Position numbers and translations under genes: made by a program. DNA of 6,802 nucleotides. It comes from an uncultured Bacteroidales bacterium. GTDB taxonomy: Bacteria > Bacteroidota > Bacteroidia > Bacteroidales > UBA932. Below are positions 1-6,529 of this stretch, in pieces. The stretch covers positions 1-6,802 of the forward strand of contig CAMHRD010000061.1 of assembly GCA_946187365.1 (NCBI GenBank). Reading direction: 5' to 3'. Positions within the stretch are counted from its first letter, which is position 1, and every line of letters starts with the position of its first letter. The notes beneath the pieces are model-generated. The model was not told where the DNA came from. It was given only the letters and a program-made list of their open reading frames with translations, and did not search any database.

Positions 1-789
1 AGTGAGTTGATGCTCATTATGGTATCCGGTATGGCCACAATGAGCGGAGGCGTGCTGGCGGCATATATTGGAATGCTGGGGTGCGGAGATCCGGTAATGA
101 CGGTTGAGTTTGCCAAGCACCTTTTGAGTGCCTCCGTAATGGCGGCGCCTGGTGCAATTGCAATGGCAAAGATTCTCAAACCGCAGACAGAAGAGATAGA
201 TACCACAGTAGAAGTTTCCAAAGAAAAACTTGGAGACAACGTGCTGGATGCCATCTCAATAGGAACAACTCAGGGATTGAAGCTTGCTGCAAACGTTGCC
301 GCAATGCTGCTTGTATTCTACGCTCTTATTGCCGGAGTAAACTACATTCTCAACATCATAAGTTTCCCTGCAATGGACCGTTGGATTGCAGATATCTCAG
401 GCGGAAGATATACAGACCTCTCCCTGGAGTGTATACTCTCATACGTCTTCTCACCGCTTATCTGGCTGATTGGCGTTCCTGGCGGAGATATTCCATTTGT
501 AGCCAGACTGTTGGGAGAGAAACTCATCCTTACCGAGTTCATAGGTTACGGCTCACTGACAGAGATGTTGCAGAACTCCGTATTCTCTTCTCCTAAGTCT
601 ATAGTTATGGCAACATACGTACTCTGCGGATTTGCAAACTTTGCATCCATAGGTATCATAATCGGAGGCGTTGGAGGAATGGCACCAAACAAACAATCCA
701 TACTTGGAGAGTACGGTTTGCGTGCACTGCTGGGTGCTGCATTGGTAGCGCTGGTTTCCGCTTCTATGGTTGGTATGTTCCTGTCTTAA
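1..789 (+). CDS. Concentrative nucleoside transporter (CNT/NupC family), C-terminal part, 5' truncated by window
   Basis: Inner-membrane nucleoside symporter of the CNT family, which in characterised members is driven by Na+ or H+. The frame is open from base 1 and ends at TAA 787-789, giving 262 residues of a protein usually around 400 long. The visible part begins in the conserved segment with SELM and SGMAT, followed by SASVMAAPGA, a family hallmark in the middle of the transporter core. The signature GxKx3NEF appears as GEKLILTEF (visible residues about 172-180), with Thr in place of the usual Asn. The glutamate that contacts the nucleoside ribose in the Vibrio CNT structure is kept. GFANFASIG (about 210-218) keeps the Phe, Asn and Ser of the substrate site, and IGGVGGMAP follows. 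The C-terminus is hydrophobic. The gene converges on the pigment operon and is probably an unrelated neighbour. Substrate range and coupling ion cannot be told from this part. Confidence 0.93.
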   Translation, partial: SELMLIMVSGMATMSGGVLAAYIGMLGCGDPVMTVEFAKHLLSASVMAAPGAIAMAKILKPQTEEIDTTVEVSKEKLGDNVLDAISIGTTQGLKLAANVAAMLLVFYALIAGVNYILNIISFPAMDRWIADISGGRYTDLSLECILSYVFSPLIWLIGVPGGDIPFVARLLGEKLILTEFIGYGSLTEMLQNSVFSSPKSIVMATYVLCGFANFASIGIIIGGVGGMAPNKQSILGEYGLRALLGAALVALVSASMVGMFLS

Positions 790-3700
790 AGCCTTTAAGA
801 GGCTCGGCTTAACCGAGGATTTCTGAAAGATTAGACTGCTGTTGAGGTTTTTTGCATTCTCCACAGCAGTTTTTTCATTCTCTACAAGATGAACGTTAAT
901 GTTGCTGAGACAGATCTGAGAGAGAGCGGTCTCAATAAGTGCGGCATCATCTGCGCTGTAGCAGAAGGAGTGCACCTCAATCTCCGGATGAACAAGGGCA
1001 AACATCAGTGAGAACTGGCCGTGCCTCTCTCCAATAACTGAGAGAGTTTGATAAGGCTTCTCTCCATCTATCCAGTTGCTGAAATCGTTGTACTTTCTGA
1101 GCATCTTTTTTGTCTCGTGCTCAAGGCCGATGCCTTTGTATATGTATCTGTAAATCAGATAGTGATGGAAGAAGTGTGTATTGAGTATTTCCCTCTTTGG
1201 CCGTTGGCTGAGGACAACCATTCCGCGGGCAATGAGAGAGTGCTTGTCTGGCTGGATGTTCTCCAATCCGTAAAGGGTAAAATTCAAAGAAGGATTTATA
1301 GATTTTAAGAAAAACTTCTTGAGTAATGTATGTTTGTTTGAGTCTGATGTGGTGGAGCGGAGGGCTTCCTTTGTGGTGCTGTCTATCAGCAGTTTAACAC
1401 CAGGGATGTAAGCGGTGTTAAAGAGGCGCTGAACCGGGTAGGTGACGTAGAAGAATATAGTGCGGAGCACCTGTTCTATTGTTATTGGGTTTTGTCTTAC
1501 GCCCGCTTTGGTTCTTACCAGCCATTTGAATATTGCAGGCGGAACAATCCAGGCCATAAAGACAACGGAGAACATTCCAATTATTGTCACCTCTGCAAGT
1601 GAGTGAACAGCAGGGTGTTTGGCAATAATAAGAGAGCCCATTCCAATGAACATGATGAGGGCGGAGATTATGATGCTGTTCTTAAATGAAGCCAATACCT
1701 TTTTACGGTAGGCGTATTCGTCTATTAATCCTTCTGTTATGAAGATGGTGTAGTCATCTCCCTGTCCGAAAATGAATGTTGCAAGAATGACGTTCACTAT
1801 GTTGAAACTCATTCCCAGCAGGCTCATAATTCCCAGAATCCAGATCCATCCCATAGCCATTGGGAGGAAGGCCAACAGGCTGAGTTCCAGCCTTCCAAAG
1901 GAGAGCCAGAGGAATATGAACACAATCAGTCCGCAGGCAAATCCAATGTAGTTGAAATCATTGGTAAGGGAGTTGGCCATTGCGCTGTTCATTCCAACAA
2001 AGTCAAAGGCATAACCGTTATCCTTCAGATCATCATTAATTGCATCCTCAATGTATGAGAAATCTTTGCCATCTGCCTCAATCTTATCTACCACGCAGCA
2101 TCGTCCTTCAACCTCTGCAAAGGAACTGGTAAGAAGCAGTGAACGCAGTGAGGCAAAATCTTCAAATTTCAGAGAGGTGTACTCCTTGTTCAGTATTTCT
2201 TCAAACTCTCTAAAGGCCTCACTGTTAAAGCCGTATTGCGGGGCCTTCTCTTTCAGTAGATGCAGAGTTTTCTCTTTGTTTACACTCCAGAACTCTTCCC
2301 ACTTTTTAATTCTCTCCTTCTGCTCTTTTTGAGAGCCAATCAGAGAATTTACATTGGAGTAACCCTTTATCTTTCCCTCCTCTCTGAGTCTGTTCAACAG
2401 CGGAGTTACGGCCGCTCTTTGAGAGAGGGCTTTATCCCAACTCTCTCCCTCCGCCACAAGGTAAAGGTTGGAAGTGTCTAATATACCGGCAGATACGTTG
2501 AGGTCTGCAAGAAGCTGCTTCTGCTCTTTGGAGATATAGTTGATGTTCTGAAAGTTGGTGTCAAAGGAGACACCGGTGCTGAACCAGCCAAAAACTATCG
2601 TGAGAATTAGAGTAACCCAAAGAAGCCAAGGGTGTTTTTCCGGAGAGGCGGTTGAGAGCCAGCCAAAGGAGAGCCGTTCGGTTTGCTCTGATTGTCTGGT
2701 CTTTACAAGGTGCGGCAAAAAGATCAGCACAAAGAGTATGGTTCCAATGAGCATGAAGGCGGCAAAGAATCCGAGGTCTCTGAGTGCAGGTGAGTTGAGA
2801 GGCATCAGTGCGGCAAAGGCGCCCACGGTTGTGATGTTGCCAATAAGAAGCGGAGGTACCATCTCCTTCAGAAGTTGCCTCATTGTGCCGGCACTCTCCG
2901 TGTGAGCCACAAAGTGGAGCGGATAGTTGACGGCTATTCCAATTATGACGGAGCCTATGCCTAAAACTATAAGGGAGACATCGCTGCGGATGACTGATAT
3001 AAAGCCCATTGCAAAGAGCCAGCCAAAGAGGATGGTTACTCCTATGAAGAGCAGGTTCTTTGTTTTGCGGAAGGAGTAGACGAGCAAAAAGATGATGAGC
3101 GTTACCGCTATTGATACGGCCCACTGGCTGTCTTTTTTAATTCTGACGGCGTTGCCAACTGCAATGACGGGGGCTCCGGTGAAGGAGATCTTAACATCCG
3201 GAAAGAGTTTAGAAGTCTCCTGCGCCACGCTGTCTATATAGTTGACCAGCAGGTTGTTGTTGGCAGACTCCATTGCTCCGTAAGGGGAGGTCATCATCAC
3301 CACGGCATACTTTCTTCCTGGGGTGTAGATGTATCCGTTGTCATACTCCACGGGCATTGAGGAGAGCGCCTCCTGCAAGCGGCCCATCACAGATGAAAAT
3401 ATGTTGAGGGGGTCTTTGCTTATATTGGAGGAGATGAAGCCCGTGGAGGGGAGCATCATCATTGTAACATCCTGGGAGAGTTGTTCTTCCACGCCTTGCG
3501 GTGAGGAGATAATCTGCTCTATGTGAGTGTAGTCGGAGTCTGAGAGCATCAGCGGGATGTTGCCGTAGATAAAGTCCGTTATGCCTGAGAGTTCTTCAAA
3601 GTCTATCTGAGACATCATCTCACATATATGCTTTGTATGGGATGAGGCAATGATGTTTGTAAAGGTGTCAACGGCCTGGGTGATTCTTTCCTCTTCCCCA

Positions 3701-3924
3701 TCAGAAAAGAGTGCAAGTACCCTTTGGCCGCCGGTAATGTCCTGGTAGAGAGCCATTGCCCGCTGCTGCTTGCCGCTTATTGGGAGAAAATCGAAGATGT
3801 TCTCATTGTACTTTAGGGCGGCGGTCATAACAATGAGAAGTATGGTTATGCCGGCCAGAAGCCCAAAGCACAGGCTCCGTTTTCTCTTAAGGTAATCGTA
3901 GATATTCAAGAAGAATTGCACCAT
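553..3924 (-). CDS. MMPL/RND-family exporter with C-terminal methyltransferase-like tail (3' end uncertain)
   Basis: Probable inner-membrane exporter for the lipid-like pigment or its precursors. The open frame is 1123 codons from ATG 3924. The architecture is the duplicated RND type: TM1 about residues 17-36, a first periplasmic domain to about 265, then TM2-6 to about 405. TM7 follows at 434-451, a second periplasmic domain to about 655, then TM8-12 to about 803. The proton-relay position reads GIAVNY (329-334) in half one and GQGDDY (720-725) in half two, so the first half has Asn where Asp is usual. Residues about 930-1015 resemble a class I methyltransferase core, but its glycine-rich loop (GERHGQFSL) is degenerate. 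No NHx4D or PEGTR acyltransferase motif is visible between TM12 and this tail. After about residue 1026 the sequence is Cys-rich and antisense to the transporter gene, so it is probably not real protein. The likely true end is near 809-833. ATG lies 4 nt after the BtrH-like stop. Confidence 0.85.
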   Translation of the reverse strand: MVQFFLNIYDYLKRKRSLCFGLLAGITILLIVMTAALKYNENIFDFLPISGKQQRAMALYQDITGGQRVLALFSDGEEERITQAVDTFTNIIASSHTKHICEMMSQIDFEELSGITDFIYGNIPLMLSDSDYTHIEQIISSPQGVEEQLSQDVTMMMLPSTGFISSNISKDPLNIFSSVMGRLQEALSSMPVEYDNGYIYTPGRKYAVVMMTSPYGAMESANNNLLVNYIDSVAQETSKLFPDVKISFTGAPVIAVGNAVRIKKDSQWAVSIAVTLIIFLLVYSFRKTKNLLFIGVTILFGWLFAMGFISVIRSDVSLIVLGIGSVIIGIAVNYPLHFVAHTESAGTMRQLLKEMVPPLLIGNITTVGAFAALMPLNSPALRDLGFFAAFMLIGTILFVLIFLPHLVKTRQSEQTERLSFGWLSTASPEKHPWLLWVTLILTIVFGWFSTGVSFDTNFQNINYISKEQKQLLADLNVSAGILDTSNLYLVAEGESWDKALSQRAAVTPLLNRLREEGKIKGYSNVNSLIGSQKEQKERIKKWEEFWSVNKEKTLHLLKEKAPQYGFNSEAFREFEEILNKEYTSLKFEDFASLRSLLLTSSFAEVEGRCCVVDKIEADGKDFSYIEDAINDDLKDNGYAFDFVGMNSAMANSLTNDFNYIGFACGLIVFIFLWLSFGRLELSLLAFLPMAMGWIWILGIMSLLGMSFNIVNVILATFIFGQGDDYTIFITEGLIDEYAYRKKVLASFKNSIIISALIMFIGMGSLIIAKHPAVHSLAEVTIIGMFSVVFMAWIVPPAIFKWLVRTKAGVRQNPITIEQVLRTIFFYVTYPVQRLFNTAYIPGVKLLIDSTTKEALRSTTSDSNKHTLLKKFFLKSINPSLNFTLYGLENIQPDKHSLIARGMVVLSQRPKREILNTHFFHHYLIYRYIYKGIGLEHETKKMLRKYNDFSNWIDGEKPYQTLSVIGERHGQFSLMFALVHPEIEVHSFCYSADDAALIETALSQICLSNINVHLVENEKTAVENAKNLNSSLIFQKSSVKPSLLKALRQEHTNHRSGNQRYQCSTQQCTQTVLSKYGLFVWCHSSNASDYDTYGCKVCKSAEYVCCHNYRLRRREYGVLQHLCQ
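790..817. repeat. Two tandem short hairpins in the convergent junction
   Basis: Directly after the transporter stop, AGCCT (790-794) pairs with AGGCT (800-804) around a TTAAG loop. CTCGG (803-807) pairs with CCGAG (813-817) around a CTTAA loop. The two 5-bp stems share two bases and have nearly complementary loops. No strong T-run follows on either strand, so a terminator role is uncertain. They may add to transcript-end structure for both converging genes. Confidence 0.4.
835..875 (+). terminator. Rho-independent terminator-like hairpin after the nucleoside transporter
   Basis: ACTGCTGT (835-842) pairs perfectly with ACAGCAGT (863-870), and the last stem base begins a run of six T (870-875). 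The 20-nt loop is longer than usual. The hairpin lies 45 nt after the transporter stop and is oriented for plus-strand transcription. On the minus strand no T-run follows the stem, so it should not terminate the pigment operon in that direction. The same bases lie within the 3' coding end of the MMPL gene. Confidence 0.55.
847..855 (-). other. In-frame A AAA AAC slippery heptamer near the MMPL 3' end
   Basis: On the minus strand the codons GCA AAA AAC (residues 1024-1026 of the exporter) place the heptamer A AAA AAC in the X XXY YYZ register used for -1 ribosomal slippage. After a -1 shift, 12 further codons lead to TAA at 811-809, which is 20 nt short of the converging transporter stop. In the +1 frame a TAA occurs at 833-831. 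The run could equally mark an indel in a six-base homopolymer. No properly spaced downstream stimulatory hairpin is evident, so programmed slippage is speculative. Confidence 0.3.
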
Positions 3925-3928
3925 CTTC

Positions 3929-4957
3929 TTATCTCAGATATTGTTTAGAAACGGCGTAAAGTTCCTTAAAGAAAGCGAGTTCTTTCTCCCCAATTGCCTG
4001 GAGCATATCTCCCAGCTGGTCAAAGGTATAGTTCTCTTCCGTGCTTCTCTTTTTGAACATTCTGGAGATCTTGTAGGCAAAATCTCTCCACATATCTCCA
4101 ATCTCTGTCATTCTTTGAGAGAAGGCGTTAAACTCTTCAATGCCTGTCTTTTGCGCGGCCTCCTGCAGGAAGGCTCCGTAGATGAAACGGAAGCCGGCAC
4201 CGCCGGTTCCAATCTCCTCAAGCATGCGTACAATCTGTGCAAGGTTCAGAAGAGCCCTTCTTCTTCCCATTTTCTTCTCCCATTTGCGGATTCTTCTGGA
4301 GAGATAGAGGATGCCTTTGGCTCCCACCATGTGAACGGGAGTCAAGGCCATAAGTTTGGAGGTCTTACGTATGGATTTGAGAATGAGGGTCCTCATATCC
4401 GGAAGTTCCTTAGGAACGGACTCAATCCAATACATCTGGCCCATAAGCGGGTAGGTGCCTCCCTTTGCAAACCTCACAGTCTGAAGGTCTTTAGGGGAAA
4501 TGGTCACTTTCTGTGTGATGTTGGAATCCAAAACGGAGTAATCTCCGGTTTTCTCATCTTTCCCTATTACGCAGATATTGTGGCCGTTAAAATGGAATCG
4601 GTACTCTATTGGAACGTAAGGCAGGTAGTACATTCCCACTACGCAGCCTACAGGAATTCCCTTATTCAGGAGTTCATCCAGCTTACTCATTGCCTTCTCC
4701 TGATTGAAGAAGCGCTTGGTTTTTCTCTTGATTCCCAGCAGTTTGGTAATACGGCTGAAGAAGACGCCCGGAAAAGTGCGGAAGGAGGTAAGGGGCATTC
4801 CGCTCAGTTTTATGAATGGAAGGTGGGTAAAGAAGAGGCCGCTTGCAAGGCCGAACACCATTGGCTCAGAGAGGTTTATGCCATAGTATCTGAGCAGGGC
4901 GGAAACGGTTCCGTTCTCACAATGGGCAGCCTGTTTATGATCTAACTTCAATTCCAT
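3929..4957 (-). CDS. BtrH-like (BtrH_N domain) acyltransferase
   Basis: The 342-residue cytoplasmic protein resembles the BtrH family. BtrH of butirosin biosynthesis moves an acyl group from a carrier protein to its acceptor using a papain-like cysteine fold. The N-terminus has the typical HCENGT motif with Cys13 as probable nucleophile. GHNICV places His126 and VLDSN places Asp144 in the order of a Cys-His-Asp triad. Residues 1-180 form the BtrH_N-like domain, and about 185-342 are helical, basic and lack obvious motifs, as in the family's C-terminal region. Hydrophobic stretches near 33-50 and 104-114 fit buried core or membrane contact rather than clear transmembrane helices. The ATG lies 1 nt after the upstream stop (TAAGATG), which suggests translational coupling. 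A role in esterifying the dialkylresorcinol with the polyene acid is inferred from context only. The family is clear, the substrate is not. Confidence 0.82.
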   Translation of the reverse strand: MELKLDHKQAAHCENGTVSALLRYYGINLSEPMVFGLASGLFFTHLPFIKLSGMPLTSFRTFPGVFFSRITKLLGIKRKTKRFFNQEKAMSKLDELLNKGIPVGCVVGMYYLPYVPIEYRFHFNGHNICVIGKDEKTGDYSVLDSNITQKVTISPKDLQTVRFAKGGTYPLMGQMYWIESVPKELPDMRTLILKSIRKTSKLMALTPVHMVGAKGILYLSRRIRKWEKKMGRRRALLNLAQIVRMLEEIGTGGAGFRFIYGAFLQEAAQKTGIEEFNAFSQRMTEIGDMWRDFAYKISRMFKKRSTEENYTFDQLGDMLQAIGEKELAFFKELYAVSKQYLR

Positions 4958-4958
4958 C

Positions 4959-5363
4959 TTAACTTTCCGGTAGAGTTTTTAACTCTTCAACTGAGATTCT
5001 GAGAGCCTTTGCATAGATACTGAGAGTCTCTTCATCCAGCTGATTGAAAAACTTGGGTTTAAGGTGCTTACGGATGGTGTGCCTTCTTAGTCCGGTATAT
5101 TTGGCCATGAGTTTAACGCTCATTATGTGCCTTGCAAGGTGGTACTCCAGAGGTGAACTCTCTCCCCTTTTTACCCTCTCTGCAATCTCTTCACACTTCT
5201 CTTTTATCTCATCCCAGGCCATATCAAGCGCCTCAGTCTTAGGGTCCCAACCGCTGCTCAGCACAGCCTTGTACTCACCGTTTTCATCCACCGCATAGTT
5301 TACATCTCTCACGATGGTATCTTTGTAGTACTTTAAATCCTGTGGGACATCCTTAACCTTCAT
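4959..5363 (-). CDS. Small protein with C-terminal helix-turn-helix, conserved type in flexirubin-like clusters
   Basis: A 134-residue soluble protein with two visible parts. Residues 1-45 have alternating polar and hydrophobic character and probably form a beta-rich start (around RDVNYAVDENGEYK). Residues 47-68 form a charged helix. Residues about 80-130 look like a Cro/XRE-type helix-turn-helix: SVKLMAKYTGL is followed by a basic recognition-like helix RRHTIRKHLKP, then IYAKALRISVEELKTL, a frequent ending of XRE domains. It has no signal peptide or transmembrane segment. It starts 13 nt after the ketosynthase stop and ends 1 nt before the BtrH-like start. From memory, similar proteins recur in this position in Bacteroidota pigment clusters. 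It could regulate the operon, but its mid-operon place and coupling to the acyltransferase also allow a non-DNA role. Its function is not established. Confidence 0.75.
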   Translation of the reverse strand: MKVKDVPQDLKYYKDTIVRDVNYAVDENGEYKAVLSSGWDPKTEALDMAWDEIKEKCEEIAERVKRGESSPLEYHLARHIMSVKLMAKYTGLRRHTIRKHLKPKFFNQLDEETLSIYAKALRISVEELKTLPES

Positions 5364-5376
5364 AGAACTCTTAATA

Positions 5377-6513
5377 TCAGCAGACTGTAAGCATGCAATA
5401 GCAGTAGGAGAAGCGGGCGCTCTCCGGTATCATAACAAGAATCTTCTCTCCCTTCTTAAGTTTTCCGGAGTAGAGCAGCTCCTCAATCATTGCGTATGCA
5501 GAGGCGGATGCTATGTTGCCAACTTTTGGAAGGTTCACAAACCACTTCTCTTCATCAATATAGAATCCGCGCTTTTGGGTCTCGCTTAAGATCTTGTCTT
5601 TAAAGAACATAGATGAGAGGTGAGGGAGGAACCAGTTAACATCATCCGGAGTAAAATTATGCTTCTTTGCAAGCTGAAGGAGGAAGTCTATTCCTAAGCT
5701 TACAATGTGCTCAGAGAGCATGCGGGTATCCTGCTTAACTGCAAAGAGAGATTTTGTAAGCCACTCCTGTTCAGGGTATTCCGCCCATCCTTTGAGTTCT
5801 CCCTCGTCAGTTTTGTCTGCTCCGGCATACATGCAGGTAGGCTTGGTGTTGGCAAAGGAGGTAATCTCAATCCAATCTATCTTAAGTGAGAGTTGCTCTT
5901 TATTTGGCTGACTTTCAAGTAGAAGCGCAAAGGCTCCGTCTGAGAGCATCCATCGTAGAAACTCCTTTTCAAAGGCCAGAATAGGCTGGTTTTCCAAAGA
6001 GGAGAGGTGCTCAGATTCCTTCTGAAAATAGGAGGCTTTCATCCAGGATGAGAGTCTCTCGGAGGCAGAGGCCACAGCCTTTTTTGCCTCTCCGGTCTTA
6101 ACGGCCATGTAGGCGTATTTAAGAGCGTCTGCACCGGTGCAGCAGGAGCCGGAGAAGGAGACAACTTCTGTATTGCGGCTGCCGCCAAGAAGACCGTGAA
6201 CCATAATTCCGTGAGATGGAACCAGTTGCTCCGGTGAGGAGGTTCCGCAGGAGAGAAGGTCTATGTCATCTATGGTGAAATTCTTGTCTAACAGACCCTT
6301 AACCGCATTGGCCGCCATCTGGGCGTTGGTGTGGGTAACGTTGCCGTTCTTATCCAGGGCATAGTATCTCTGCTTAATGCCGTTACGCATTAAGACAATC
6401 CTGCGCGCCTTGGACGGCTTACCGTTAACCATACCCAGATAACTCTCCATATCATCATTAGATACGGGGCTGTTAGGGAAGAACTTGGCCGCTTTGTTTA
6501 TATATACTTCCAT
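5377..6513 (-). CDS. darB: 3-oxoacyl-ACP synthase III-like ketosynthase, DarB type (dialkylresorcinol synthesis)
   Basis: Thiolase-fold ketosynthase of 378 residues. DarB enzymes join two acyl thioesters into a 2,5-dialkylcyclohexane-1,3-dione, the precursor of dialkylresorcinols. The KAS III triad is present. Cys125 in SGSCCTGAD aligns with the nucleophile of FabH (Cys124 is next to it), His298 lies in WFLPHLSS, and Asn333 in VGNIASAS. The first half has LLSCGTSSPEQLVPSHG, and the C-terminus ESARFSYCYCMLTV resembles this subfamily rather than the shorter FabH of about 320 residues. The ATG at 6513 gives a start MEVYINKAAKFFPNSPVSN that fits the family. It lies 16 nt after the DarA-like stop and has no clear ribosome-binding site, as is usual in Bacteroidota. 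Assignment to DarB rather than housekeeping FabH rests on length, sequence feel and neighbours. Confidence 0.85.
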   Translation of the reverse strand: MEVYINKAAKFFPNSPVSNDDMESYLGMVNGKPSKARRIVLMRNGIKQRYYALDKNGNVTHTNAQMAANAVKGLLDKNFTIDDIDLLSCGTSSPEQLVPSHGIMVHGLLGGSRNTEVVSFSGSCCTGADALKYAYMAVKTGEAKKAVASASERLSSWMKASYFQKESEHLSSLENQPILAFEKEFLRWMLSDGAFALLLESQPNKEQLSLKIDWIEITSFANTKPTCMYAGADKTDEGELKGWAEYPEQEWLTKSLFAVKQDTRMLSEHIVSLGIDFLLQLAKKHNFTPDDVNWFLPHLSSMFFKDKILSETQKRGFYIDEEKWFVNLPKVGNIASASAYAMIEELLYSGKLKKGEKILVMIPESARFSYCYCMLTVC

Positions 6514-6529
6514 TAAAGGTATCTTGTTT

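Noticed and set aside
1048..1308. Plus-strand open frame of 86 codons opposite the exporter tail
   Set aside because: No family resemblance. It lies antisense to the conserved tail of the exporter.
2561..3124. 187-residue minus-strand frame within the MMPL gene
   Set aside because: It lies in another frame inside a gene with clear transmembrane and RND motifs. Its composition (rich in His, Arg, Cys, Ser) is typical of out-of-frame translation.
3941..4945. 334-residue open frame on the plus strand opposite the BtrH-like gene
   Set aside because: It mirrors almost the whole opposite gene, shows no recognisable motifs, and arises because the coding strand avoids TTA, CTA and TCA in the matching register. 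The BtrH-like frame has clear family motifs.
5377..6513. Reading the ketosynthase as housekeeping FabH
   Set aside because: At 378 residues it is longer than typical FabH, its active-site context is SGSCCTG, and its neighbours are pigment genes rather than fatty-acid genes.
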